Assembly: GCF_000745005.1 (NCBI RefSeq)
Contig: NZ_JQNB01000001.1
Span: 2,163,501 to 2,227,500, forward strand
Length of the DNA: 64,000 nt
Reading direction: 5' to 3'
Origin: Luteibacter sp. 9135
GTDB lineage: Bacteria; Pseudomonadota; Gammaproteobacteria; Xanthomonadales; Rhodanobacteraceae
This document shows, piece by piece, positions 55,966 to 64,000 of the stretch. The notes under the pieces are model-generated. The model was given only the letters and a program-made list of their open reading frames with translations. It was not told the origin of the DNA and ran no database searches. The translations under genes and the position numbers were made by a program. How positions within the stretch are numbered: position 1 is the stretch's first letter; each line of letters opens with the position of its first letter.

Positions 55966-57212
55966 GCGAACGGGCTCACATCCTGCCGGCGGTGCAGGCC
56001 ATCCTCGACCGGGTATCGGTGGACTCGGGCCCGTGCGCGGTGCTGATCGTGCGCCTGCAGGGCATGCGCGAGGCGCAGCTGCGCTTCGGCTACGACTTCG
56101 GCAGCGAGGTCATGCTGGCGTCCCGCGAGCGCATCGTGGACGCGGTGCGCCACGTGGATACCGTGTTCGTCGCCGGCGACGACACCTTCGTGGTGGTGCT
56201 GCCGATGGTGCGCAACCGCACGCACGCGTTGCTGGCCGCCACGCGTATCGTGGCCGCGTTCGAGAAGGCGCTGCTGCGCGGCGAGCGTCCCTGGCACGGA
56301 CGCGCGGTGGTCGGCGTGGCCATCCATCCGGACCATGGCGTCACCGCCGAATGGCTGTACCGCCGCGCCGAGCTGGCCCACGACGAAGCCTTGCGTGTCG
56401 GCGAAGCCTTCGCCATCTACAAACCGGACGTGACCCCCGTCGAGATCCTCTACGGCGAGCTGCGCGAGGACATCGAGGCCAACCGGCTGCAAGTCGCCTT
56501 CCAGCCGCTGCACGACCTGCGCACGGGCGAGATCAGCCGGGTGGAGTCGCTGGCGCGCTGGACCACGGCCGCCCAGGTGGTCGTGGGGCCGAACGATTTC
56601 ATTCCGTTCGCCGAGCGCAGCGACCTCATCGTGCCGCTGACCCGATGGAGCCTCAACGCATCGCTACGCCATGCAGCCGCGTTGCATCGGGGCGGCTGTC
56701 CGATGGACGTGGCGATCAACCTGTCGCCGCGTGTGTTCGTCGAACAGGGCTTTGCCGAGCAGGTGCTGGGCGCCATCGAGATCTGGGGCGTGCCGCCACA
56801 GTCGGTGATCGTGGAGATCACCGAAACGGCCCTGCTCACCGACATGGACATGAGCGTGCGCGTGCTGCGCCGCCTGCGCGACTGCGGCCTGCGCGTGGCC
56901 ATCGACGACTTCGGTACCGGCTATGCGTCGTTCGCCTACCTGCGCCATTTCCCCGCGACAGAACTTAAGATCGACCGCAGCTTCGTCGACGCCATGCGCG
57001 GCGACGGCCGCACCGAACTGCTGGTGCAGGCCATGATCGACGTGGCGCACCGCCTCGGCCTGGAAGCCATCGCCGAAGGCGTCGAAGACGAACTCACCCT
57101 GCGCCGCCTGGTCGAGATGGACTGCGACCTCGTGCAGGGCTACCACATCGGCCGCCCCATGCCCGCCGAAGCCTTCGTCCAGGAACGCCTCGCCGCCGCC
57201 GCGATGGTCTGA
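55962..57212 (+). CDS. EAL domain protein with degenerate GGDEF domain
   Basis: A 416-residue protein. The N-terminal half is a GGDEF-like domain where the signature reads AGDDT (residues 71-75), so it should not make cyclic di-GMP. The EAL domain is well kept: ESLARW with E195, NLSPRVF, EITETAL, DDFGTGYASF, KIDRSFVD, EGVED and QGYHIGRP, which predicts an active cyclic di-GMP phosphodiesterase. It starts inside the stop codon of the HD-GYP gene (ATGA) and is thus coupled to it, so the two proteins are made together. Confidence 0.93.
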   Translation: MSERAHILPAVQAILDRVSVDSGPCAVLIVRLQGMREAQLRFGYDFGSEVMLASRERIVDAVRHVDTVFVAGDDTFVVVLPMVRNRTHALLAATRIVAAFEKALLRGERPWHGRAVVGVAIHPDHGVTAEWLYRRAELAHDEALRVGEAFAIYKPDVTPVEILYGELREDIEANRLQVAFQPLHDLRTGEISRVESLARWTTAAQVVVGPNDFIPFAERSDLIVPLTRWSLNASLRHAAALHRGGCPMDVAINLSPRVFVEQGFAEQVLGAIEIWGVPPQSVIVEITETALLTDMDMSVRVLRRLRDCGLRVAIDDFGTGYASFAYLRHFPATELKIDRSFVDAMRGDGRTELLVQAMIDVAHRLGLEAIAEGVEDELTLRRLVEMDCDLVQGYHIGRPMPAEAFVQERLAAAAMV

Positions 57213-57227
57213 CGCCCTCGCGACGGC

Positions 57228-57860
57228 CTACCGTGCCGTTGTAGGAGCCCGCCCTGCAGGCGACCCCAACGCGCGATATCGCCTATCCAGCGCCTCGACC
57301 TCCGCGTCCAGTGCCCCCTCATCCCCCTCATTGACCACCACATCGTCGGCGATCGCCAGGCGGTCCTCCCGCCGCGCCTGCGCCGCGATCATCTTCCGCG
57401 CCAGCGCCTCGTCGATGCCGTCGCGCCGGACCAGCCGCGCGATCCGTGTTGCTTCCGACGCATCCACGACCAGCACGCGATTCACCCAGTCGTAGTGCGC
57501 CCGGTTCTCCACCAGCAGCGGAATGGACAGGATGCAGTACGGCCCGGTGTCGGCGGCCGCAGCCGCCCGCAGCCTGGCACGGATGCGCGGGTGCAGGATG
57601 CCTTCCAGGCTCGTCCGGGCCGACGGGTCGTCAAACACCCGCTGGCGCATCGCCGCACGATCCAGCCGGCCGTCCCGATCGAGCGCGCCGGCACCGAAGA
57701 CGCGTGCCACCTCGGCCAGCGCGGGCGAGCCCGGCTCCACCACGGCCCGTGCCGCCACGTCCGCGTCGTAGGCATGAATCCCGTGTGCCTCGAAGCGGCG
57801 CTCGACGGCGCTCTTGCCGGAGGCGATGCCACCGGTGAGTGCCACCACGAAGCCGCTCAT
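57228..57860 (-). CDS. coaE: Dephospho-CoA kinase
   Basis: A 210-residue P-loop kinase. The Walker A is GGIASGKS at about residues 10-17; DADVAARAVVEPG and IPLLVENRAHYDWVNRVLVVD are typical. It phosphorylates dephospho-CoA, the last step of CoA synthesis. The last twelve residues (GSPAGRAPTTAR) are coded by a REP palindrome and the bases after it, so the original C-terminus has been altered. It overlaps the pilD stop codon by four bases. Confidence 0.94.
   Translation of the reverse strand: MSGFVVALTGGIASGKSAVERRFEAHGIHAYDADVAARAVVEPGSPALAEVARVFGAGALDRDGRLDRAAMRQRVFDDPSARTSLEGILHPRIRARLRAAAAADTGPYCILSIPLLVENRAHYDWVNRVLVVDASEATRIARLVRRDGIDEALARKMIAAQARREDRLAIADDVVVNEGDEGALDAEVEALDRRYRALGSPAGRAPTTAR
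57241..57264 (+). repeat. GTAG-type REP palindrome at the 3' end of coaE
   Basis: GTAGGAGCCCGCCCTGCAGG followed by CGAC, with a different stem from the other copies. It lies within the last codons of coaE on the opposite strand, between two convergent genes. Confidence 0.65.
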
Positions 57861-58726
57861 CGCAGACCCGTGGCGCTCAGGTAGGCTCCGAGCAAGCGGT
57901 CGCCCAGCAGCAACCAGACCCAGCCGGCCGCCGCGATATAGGGGCCGAACGGGATCGGCACCTCGCGCCCATGGCGCCGCAGCAGGATCAGCGCACCGCC
58001 CACCAGGGCACCGATGAGGGACGACAGCATGACGATGGGCAGCAGGGACAACGGGCCCATCCAGGCGCCCAGCGCGGCCAGCAGCTTGAAGTCGCCGTGC
58101 CCCATGCCTTCCTTGCCGGTCAGCAGCTTGAACAGCCAGTAGACGCTCCACAGGCTGAGGTAGCCGAGCAGGGCGGCGAGGATGGCCGACGTGGGTGCGA
58201 CAGGCAGCGGCTGCCAGGCCGGCACCAGGCACAGGGCCAGGCCGATCCACAGCAGCGGGTAATTCAGCTCATCCGGCAGCAACTGGGTGCGTGCGTCGAT
58301 GCCGGACAAGGCGATGAGGAAATAGGTCAGCACCAGGCCGGCCGCCGCGCCGGGCGTGGGCCCGAACCGCCAGACCACCGCGGCGCTGGCCAGTCCGGCC
58401 AGCAGTTCGACCAGGGGATACTGGATGGAGATCGGCTCGCGGCAGTAACGGCAGCGCCCGCGCAACAGCAGCCAGCCCAGCAGCGGGATGTTGTCGCGCG
58501 CGGCCAGCGGATGCTTGCAGTGCGGGCAGTGCGACGACTCCACCACCACGCCGGGCGGCAGCGGCTCGTCCACCGTATCCAGTTCCAGCACCTCGCGCGC
58601 CTGCCGGCGCCACTCGGCCTGCATGCGCGCGGGCACGCGCAGGATCACCACATTGAGGAAACTGCCGACCAGCAGGCCGAAGACGCCGGCAAGGCCGATC
58701 CAGAGAGCGAGGGGCATGTCGGGCAT
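57857..58726 (-). CDS. pilD: Type IV prepilin peptidase / N-methyltransferase PilD
   Basis: A 289-residue inner-membrane aspartic protease of family A24. The cytoplasmic loop carries the zinc-binding cysteines C67, C70, C92 and C95 (CPHC and CRYC). The two catalytic aspartates are in IDARTQLLPDELN and GEGMGHGDFKLLAALGAWMG-like context further on (MGHGDFKLL). It cuts the leader of type IV pilins and type II secretion pseudopilins and methylates the new N-terminus. It is followed by coaE with a four-base overlap, a conserved pair. Confidence 0.95.
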   Translation of the reverse strand: MPDMPLALWIGLAGVFGLLVGSFLNVVILRVPARMQAEWRRQAREVLELDTVDEPLPPGVVVESSHCPHCKHPLAARDNIPLLGWLLLRGRCRYCREPISIQYPLVELLAGLASAAVVWRFGPTPGAAAGLVLTYFLIALSGIDARTQLLPDELNYPLLWIGLALCLVPAWQPLPVAPTSAILAALLGYLSLWSVYWLFKLLTGKEGMGHGDFKLLAALGAWMGPLSLLPIVMLSSLIGALVGGALILLRRHGREVPIPFGPYIAAAGWVWLLLGDRLLGAYLSATGLR

Positions 58727-58742
58727 GGAGGATCCGTGGTCA

Positions 58743-58776
58743 AGAAAAAACCCTCCGCCCGCGAGGGCGAAGGGTT
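58743..58776 (-). terminator. Rho-independent terminator between pilC and pilD
   Basis: On the minus strand AACCCTTCGCCC pairs with GGGCGGAGGGTT around TCGC, with one G-T pair, and is followed by a run of T. It lies 30 bases after the pilC stop codon and 16 bases before pilD begins, so pilB-pilC and pilD-coaE are at least partly separate units. Confidence 0.8.
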
Positions 58777-58806
58777 CCTATTGTGCATGGCGCGGCGGTG
58801 GCGTGG

Positions 58807-60072
58807 TCAGACCGTGCCGGCGAGCTTGAAGATCGGCAGGTACAGGGAAATGACCATGCCGCCGACGAGGACGCCGAGGATCACCATGATGAACGGCTCG
58901 AGCAGGCTGCTGAGGGTGTCCACCGCGGTGTTCACCTCTTCCTCGTAGAACTCGGCCACCTTGAACAGCATGGAATCCAGTGAGCCGGACTCCTCGCCGA
59001 TGGCGGTCATCTGCACCACCATGTTCGGGAACAGGTTGGTCTGGCGCATGGCCAGCTGCAGCTGGTGGCCGACCGCGATATCGTCGCGCATCTGCTTCAC
59101 CGCATTGCCGTAGACCACGCTACCGGTGGCGCCCGACACCGCGTCCAGGGCCTCCACCAGCGGGACGCCGGCGTGGAAGGTGACACCCAGCGTACGCGCG
59201 AAGCGGGCAATCGCCGACTTGTGCAAGAGATCGCCGATGACCGGGATCTTCAGCGAGAACCGATCCAGGAAGTGGGCGAACTTCTGCGAGCGGTTCTTGG
59301 CGAAGATGAGCGCCGCGACGGAGCCGACGATGCCGCCGATCACCAGCCACCAGTACGACTGCATGAACTTGGACGCCGAGACGACGAACTGTGTCGGCGC
59401 GGGCAGCTCGGCCTTGGCCTCGGCAAAGGTCTGCTGGAACACCGGCACCACGAACAGCAGCAGGATCATCGACACCAGCAGGGCCACCACCAGCACCATG
59501 ATGGGATAGAAGAGGGCCTTCTTGATCTTCTTCTTGATGCCCTCCATCCGCTCCTTGTAGGTGGCCACCGTGTCCAGCACGGTATCGAGCACACCGGCGG
59601 ATTCACCGGCGTGGACCAGGTTGCGGTAGAGCTCGTCGAACTGCACCGGGTAACGGCCCAGGGCCTCGTGCAGCGACGCGCCGCCCTCGATGTCGGTCTT
59701 GACGTCGATCAGCATGTTCTTGAAGCGGACGTTCTTCTGGCCCTGCGCGATGATGTCGAAGGCCTGCACCATGGGCACGCCCGAGGCCATCATCGTGGCG
59801 ATCTGGCGGCTGAAGATGGCCACGTCCTGCGGTTTCACCTTCTTGCCCGAGCCGCCGAACATCGGCTTGGTCCGCTCGCGCACCTGCTGGGGGTTCATGC
59901 CCTGGCGGCGCAGCTCCGCCTTGACGAGGGAGGCGTTCTTCGCCTGCATCTCGCCCTTCATGCGCTTGCCGCGCTTGTCCAGCGCGATCCAGTCGTACAT
60001 GACAAGCGCGCTTACGGTGGCTCGCGCGGCGCCCATGGCGCGCGCATTCTTGCTGGCGGTGGCGATAGCCAT
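58807..60072 (-). CDS. pilC: Type IV pilus inner membrane platform protein PilC
   Basis: A 421-residue protein of the GspF/PilC family. It has two GspF domains, one with FSRQIATMMASGVPMVQAFDII and one with FARTLGVTFHAGVPLVEALD, and three membrane helices (near residues 190, 240 and 395). It is the inner-membrane platform around which pilin is added. The start is given at 60072; MYDWIALDK at about residue 25 is the first conserved part, and a start there is also possible. It lies between pilB and pilD on the same strand. No pilin gene is present in the 144 bases between pilC and pilB. Confidence 0.94.
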   Translation of the reverse strand: MAIATASKNARAMGAARATVSALVMYDWIALDKRGKRMKGEMQAKNASLVKAELRRQGMNPQQVRERTKPMFGGSGKKVKPQDVAIFSRQIATMMASGVPMVQAFDIIAQGQKNVRFKNMLIDVKTDIEGGASLHEALGRYPVQFDELYRNLVHAGESAGVLDTVLDTVATYKERMEGIKKKIKKALFYPIMVLVVALLVSMILLLFVVPVFQQTFAEAKAELPAPTQFVVSASKFMQSYWWLVIGGIVGSVAALIFAKNRSQKFAHFLDRFSLKIPVIGDLLHKSAIARFARTLGVTFHAGVPLVEALDAVSGATGSVVYGNAVKQMRDDIAVGHQLQLAMRQTNLFPNMVVQMTAIGEESGSLDSMLFKVAEFYEEEVNTAVDTLSSLLEPFIMVILGVLVGGMVISLYLPIFKLAGTV

Positions 60073-60216
60073 GACGCGGTGTTCCCCCGGGTGGATGCTT
60101 CAGGTGGCCGCCGCCGTGCGGTCGGCCCCTGCTCTTATTCTAGTTTGAACGGAGCGCCGGGTGGGTTTCTGCCATCTGGCGCACATCTTTACCGGTCTCG
60201 TCGGCTGACGAGACCG

Positions 60217-61944
60217 TCAGTCCTTGGTGACACGGTTGATCTCGGCCAGGCTGGTGACGCCGTTGCGGACCTTGAGCAGCGCGGAGGCGCGCAGGTCGTT
60301 GATGCCGGCTTTCTTCGCCACGTCGGCGATCTGCATGGCGTTGCCGCCCTCCAGGATGATCTGCTGGATATCCTCGACCAGCGGCATGACCTGGTAGATG
60401 CCCACGCGGCCCTTGTAGCCCTCGTTGCAGCTGTCGCAGCCGACAGCCTCGTAGATGGTGATCCCGGCGTCGATTTCGTCCTGGGTGAAGCCTTCGGCCA
60501 GCAGGGCCGCCGGGGGCAGCTGGATCGGTCGCTTGCAGTCGTGCAGCCGGCGGGCCAAGCGCTGGGCGATGATCAGGGTGACCGACGAGATGATGTTGTA
60601 GGGCGCGATGCCCATGTTCATCAGGCGCGCGATGGTTTGCGGCGCGTCGTTGGTGTGCAGGGTTGACAGCACCATGTGGCCGGTCTGCGCGGCCTTGACC
60701 GCGATTTCCGCGGTTTCCAGATCGCGGATCTCGCCGACCATGATGACGTCCGGATCCTGGCGCAGGAACGAGCGCAGAGCGGCGGCGAAGGTCATGCCGC
60801 GCTTGACGTTCTGCTGGACCTGGTTGATGCCCTCGACGCGGATTTCGACCGGGTCTTCCACCGTGGAGATGTTGCGGCCCTCGGTGTTGAGGATGTTCAG
60901 CGCGGTGTACAGCGAGACCGTCTTGCCGGAGCCGGTGGGGCCGGTGACCAGCACCATGCCGTAGGGTTTCTCGATGGCGTCCAGGTAGAGGTTTTTCTGG
61001 ACTTCCTCGTAACCCAGCTTGTCGATGCCCAGCTTGGCCGAGGAGCCGTCCAGGATACGCAGCACGATCTTCTCGCCGAACAGCGTGGGCAGGGTGCTGA
61101 CGCGGAAGTCGATGGCGCGGGTCTTGGTCAGGTTGAGCTTGATGCGACCGTCCTGCGGCACGCGGCGCTCCGCGATGTCCAGGCCGCTCATGACCTTCAG
61201 GCGCGAGGCGATGCGGTTGCCCAGCTTGTTGGGCGCCGTGGCGACGATGCGCAGGATGCCGTCCATGCGCAGGCGCACGCGGTAGATGGCTTCGAAGGGC
61301 TCGAAGTGGATGTCCGAGGCGCCGCGCTTGATCGCGTCGACCAGCACCTTGTTGACGAACTTGACGATGGGCGCGTCGTCGTTGGCGTTGGCGTCGATGC
61401 CGGTGGTGACGTCGCCTTCCTCGTCGCTGCCTTCCAGGGCCAGTTCGTCCAGGCCGCCGTCCTCGAAGGCCGGCACCGAGTTGTTCATGGCCGCCAGTGC
61501 GGTATCGATCACCCGGCGCAGCTGGCCGCGCTCGACCAGCACGGGCTCGACCATGTGGTTGGAATGGAACTTGATCTCGTCCAGTGCGTGGGACTGCATC
61601 GGGTCGGCGATGCCCACGAACAGGCGCTTGCCACGCTTGAACAGTGGCAGCGCCTGGTGCTTGGTGATCAGCGCCTCGGTGACCAGTTCCAGGGGCATGT
61701 TGGCCGTGGCCATGGCGCCGATGTCCATCAGCGGCATGCCGAACTCGGCCGACGCCACCTGGGAGAGCTTGGCGCTCTCGACCAGGTGGTGGTCGACCAG
61801 CCAGGCGGACAGCGACGATCGCTTCTCGGCGGCATCCTGCACCGCCTTGCGGACGTCGGCCTCGGCCATGACACCCTCGTTGACGAGGCGCCGGGCCATG
61901 CCGGTCAGTCCCGCCAGCATGGGGGAATGCATTTGTGAAGCCAT
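60217..61944 (-). CDS. pilB: Type IV pilus assembly ATPase PilB
   Basis: A 575-residue extension ATPase. The N-terminal MshEN-type domain (VDHHLVESAKLSQVASAEFG) may bind cyclic di-GMP. The Walker A GPTGSGKT includes K341; the Asp box and Walker B regions read EDPVEIRVEGINQVQ and DPDVIMVGEIRDLETAEIA. The zinc-binding cysteines are in HDCKRP and CDSCNEGYKG. It powers pilus growth. It is the first gene of the pil cluster and has its own upstream region of 172 bases. Confidence 0.96.
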   Translation of the reverse strand: MASQMHSPMLAGLTGMARRLVNEGVMAEADVRKAVQDAAEKRSSLSAWLVDHHLVESAKLSQVASAEFGMPLMDIGAMATANMPLELVTEALITKHQALPLFKRGKRLFVGIADPMQSHALDEIKFHSNHMVEPVLVERGQLRRVIDTALAAMNNSVPAFEDGGLDELALEGSDEEGDVTTGIDANANDDAPIVKFVNKVLVDAIKRGASDIHFEPFEAIYRVRLRMDGILRIVATAPNKLGNRIASRLKVMSGLDIAERRVPQDGRIKLNLTKTRAIDFRVSTLPTLFGEKIVLRILDGSSAKLGIDKLGYEEVQKNLYLDAIEKPYGMVLVTGPTGSGKTVSLYTALNILNTEGRNISTVEDPVEIRVEGINQVQQNVKRGMTFAAALRSFLRQDPDVIMVGEIRDLETAEIAVKAAQTGHMVLSTLHTNDAPQTIARLMNMGIAPYNIISSVTLIIAQRLARRLHDCKRPIQLPPAALLAEGFTQDEIDAGITIYEAVGCDSCNEGYKGRVGIYQVMPLVEDIQQIILEGGNAMQIADVAKKAGINDLRASALLKVRNGVTSLAEINRVTKD

Positions 61945-62116
61945 GTAGGGTCCCGTCTTCCCCGAGATATGCGCCTGAATCTACTCTAGATTGTGGGTTT
62001 GGTCACGTCCCGGCGCGTGAAGCGGCAGGGCACATAGCCACCCCGCGACCATCGGTGCGGCCCTCGTTTCGGAGGAGGGATATCCCTTATGATTCAACGA
62101 CCAAAGGGGAGTTATC

Positions 62117-62977
62117 TTGAGCCGTATAAGTATCATCCTGCCCGCCAAGAACGAGGCGGCCGCCTTGAAAGACCTGCTTCCACGCCTGACGTCTGCCCAG
62201 CCGGGGGCGGAGATCATCGTGGTGGACGACGGGTCGACGGATGAGACGCGTGCGGTGTGTGCGGCGGCGGGGGTTGTGTGTCTGTCGTCGCCGTATTCGA
62301 TGGGGAATGGGGCGGCGATCAAGCGGGGGGCTAGGGCGGCTTCCGGGGATATCCTCGTTTTTATGGATGGGGATGGGCAGCATGATCCTGCGGATGTCCA
62401 ACGCCTGCTAGCTCGCCTCGATCAGGGCTTCGACATGGTCGTGGGCGCGCGCGATTGGGAAAGCCAGGCGGGTGTGGGGCGAGGTGTGGCTAATACGGTC
62501 TACAACTGGTTGGCCAGCAGGATGACCGGCCATGTCGTTGCCGATCTGACATCCGGGTTTCGAGTTGCGCGGGCGTTGCGGTTCCGCGAGTTTCTTCACC
62601 TGCTCCCGAACGGATTTTCGTATCCGACCACAAGCACCATGGCTTTCTTTCGCAGCGCTTACGGCGTGGCTTACGAGCCGATCAAGGCCGGGCAGCGGCT
62701 TGGGAAGAGCCACATCAAGCCGCTGAAGGATGGGATTCGCTTTCTGCTCATCATCTTCAAGATCGCGACACTGTATTCGCCCTTGAAGCTATTTTTTCCT
62801 GCGAGCGCGCTGTTCTTTCTCTTGGGCTGCGCGAATTACGCGCGGACGTTCCTGGCCGAGGGGCGCCTCACGAACGGCAGTGCGCTGATGTGGAGCGCTG
62901 CCGTGATCGTGTTCCTTATTGGCTTGGTCTCGGAACAGATCACTGCATTAACGTACCGACCTTTCGGGGATAAATGA
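62117..62977 (+). CDS. Family 2 glycosyltransferase, dolichyl-phosphate-mannose synthase-like
   Basis: A 286-residue membrane-bound glycosyltransferase. The GT-A fold has ISIILPAKNEAAAL, VVDDGSTDETRAV and the metal-binding MDGDGQHDPADV; GLGKSHIK-like RLGKSHIKPLKDG follows, and two membrane helices end the protein (FPASALFFLLGCANY and ALMWSAAVIVFLIGLV). It probably passes a sugar from a nucleotide to polyprenyl phosphate. The start is a TTG at 62117 after a good AAAGGGGAG site. It overlaps the next gene as ATGA. Confidence 0.88.
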   Translation: MSRISIILPAKNEAAALKDLLPRLTSAQPGAEIIVVDDGSTDETRAVCAAAGVVCLSSPYSMGNGAAIKRGARAASGDILVFMDGDGQHDPADVQRLLARLDQGFDMVVGARDWESQAGVGRGVANTVYNWLASRMTGHVVADLTSGFRVARALRFREFLHLLPNGFSYPTTSTMAFFRSAYGVAYEPIKAGQRLGKSHIKPLKDGIRFLLIIFKIATLYSPLKLFFPASALFFLLGCANYARTFLAEGRLTNGSALMWSAAVIVFLIGLVSEQITALTYRPFGDK

Positions 62978-64000
62978 TGCCGCGCCGCCCCCGGCTTTTG
63001 CTGGTGACGCGCAACCTTCCGCCGCTACGCGGCGGAATGGAGCGGCTCAACGCGCAATTGGCTGTGGAAATGTCACTGGTCTACGATGTAACCGTGCTGG
63101 CGCCGAAAGGCAGCCATCAACTTGGTGAGGGAGTTACCTTGCGCACAAGCCCGATGGGTGGCCTCGCTGGCTTCCTATTGTGGGCAATGTTCACCTCCAT
63201 TTTAGAAGCAGTAACTCGGCGGCCTGCGTGGGTGTTAGGGGGAAGCGGCTTAGTGGCACCTGTTGTCTGGATAGCCGCACGACTGTCGCGAGCACGGGCT
63301 GCGCTCTATGTTCATGGGCTTGATCTTGTCGTCGATAATGCCGTTTATCGGGCTGGTTGGTTACCTTTCGTAAGGCGCGCGGACCGCATTATTGCTAATA
63401 GTCGAAACACAGCTGCCCTTGCGGTAGCTGTAGGCGTCCCCGCCTCGCACACGATTATCGTCAACCCTGGCACGTCGCTGCCCGAAGCCACGGTATCGCC
63501 CAAAGTAGCTGCGGCGTTCCGCGAGAAACACGGCTTTGTTGGAAGTAAGATCCTTCTATCGGTCGGGCGTCTCACAGCTCGTAAAGGTCTTGCTAACTTT
63601 ATCGATCATGTCTTGCCAGGCATTGTTCAAACTCACTCCCCTGCAATTCTCGTCGTGATTGGCGACGATGCCCAGGACGCACTCGCGGGCGGTGATACTT
63701 CGCAGCGATCTCAGGCGCGAGCCGCTGCTATCCGCCGTGGCCTGGATGACTGCGTACATTTTTTGGGTCCGGTAAACGAAGATGAGTTACTTGCAGCGTA
63801 TGCCGCGAGCGACGTCCATGTATTTCCCATACGTGATGTACGCGGCGATGTGGAAGGCTTCGGTATGGTCGCGATCGAAGCTGCTGCAAACGGCCTTCCC
63901 ACCGTAGCGACCGCCGTGGGTGGCGTGACCGATGCTGTTGCAGAAAATGTATCGGGCCATCTTGTGCCTTGCGATGATAACGTTGCCTTTATCCGAGCCG
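62974..64000 (+). CDS. Family 4 glycosyltransferase, 5' part (runs off the window)
   Basis: At least 342 residues of a GT-B glycosyltransferase. LLLVTRNLPPLRGGMERLNAQ opens the first domain, YVHGLDLVVDN and IIANSRNTAAL are the middle, and LLSVGRLTARKGL, FLGPVNEDELLAAYAASDVHVFP, and VEGFGMVAIEAAANGLPTVAT are typical GT4 motifs, with the E-x7-E pair. The start at 62974 overlaps the previous stop codon as ATGA; a second ATG is at 62977. The base composition is visibly lower in GC than the rest of the window, with rarer codons such as TTA, GTA and ATA, a sign of transfer. Confidence 0.9.
   Translation, partial: MMPRRPRLLLVTRNLPPLRGGMERLNAQLAVEMSLVYDVTVLAPKGSHQLGEGVTLRTSPMGGLAGFLLWAMFTSILEAVTRRPAWVLGGSGLVAPVVWIAARLSRARAALYVHGLDLVVDNAVYRAGWLPFVRRADRIIANSRNTAALAVAVGVPASHTIIVNPGTSLPEATVSPKVAAAFREKHGFVGSKILLSVGRLTARKGLANFIDHVLPGIVQTHSPAILVVIGDDAQDALAGGDTSQRSQARAAAIRRGLDDCVHFLGPVNEDELLAAYAASDVHVFPIRDVRGDVEGFGMVAIEAAANGLPTVATAVGGVTDAVAENVSGHLVPCDDNVAFIRA

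Overview
The window is a high-GC, gene-dense chromosomal segment. It is most likely from a gammaproteobacterium of the order Xanthomonadales (Lysobacterales), probably a Luteibacter- or Dyella-like member of Rhodanobacteraceae. This is inferred from the gene content, since no database search was possible. The supporting signs are: a bacteriophytochrome with a C-terminal PAS output domain of the Xanthomonas type next to a heme oxygenase; a pilB-pilC-pilD-coaE block; yhdP, tldD and pmbA close together; and scattered palindromes beginning GTAGGAGC, which look like the GTAG-type REP elements known from Stenotrophomonas and relatives.

Layout. 1-7.1 kb: 3' end of yhdP, a membrane hydroxylase, a HigBA-type toxin-antitoxin pair, tldD, the darP(yjgA)/DUF1653 pair and pmbA; TldD and PmbA together form a protease. 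7.2-16.1 kb: housekeeping genes (ispA-xseB, tilS, accA, dnaE), a DUF4870 membrane protein and a small secreted-protein gene broken by a seven-G run. 16.3-20.7 kb: Nudix hydrolase, 5'-3' exonuclease, nitroreductase, and an operon of an ECF-like sigma factor, a one-pass membrane protein and a DUF3106 protein. 20.8-25.4 kb: sufT and two secreted peptidases (M4 and S8), separated by a gene-free stretch with two 83-bp palindromes in opposite orientation. 25.4-38.8 kb: asparaginase-like protein, AidB-like flavoprotein, WrbA, YihY and TlpA, a SCO/PCu(A)C copper pair, purT, a 577-residue protein with four tandem repeats, and penicillin-binding protein 1B. 39-43.5 kb: hemE, a WGR protein, aroKB, a nucleotide-sugar-type epimerase and pdxH.

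43.5-50.3 kb holds the signalling genes. A BtuF-like binding protein without a visible signal peptide overlaps a MASE1 histidine kinase and its LuxR-type response regulator. Close by is a light-sensing operon of a DUF2007 protein, heme oxygenase (bphO) and bacteriophytochrome (bphP); a REP pair sits in frame inside bphO. 50.3-57.2 kb: a secreted phosphodiesterase, hutU, a lipoprotein MsrA, and an overlapping HD-GYP/EAL pair for cyclic-di-GMP turnover. 57.2-62 kb: coaE, pilD, pilC, pilB. 62.1 kb to the end: two overlapping glycosyltransferase genes. The second has visibly lower GC and runs off the window, which looks like the edge of a variable surface-polysaccharide locus.

No rRNA, tRNA, CRISPR array, prophage or transposase gene was found. 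The best candidates for something undescribed are the REP pair translated inside bphO, the signal-less binding-protein/MASE1-kinase operon, the paired 83-bp palindromes, and the HD-GYP protein that lacks the histidine of its HD dyad.
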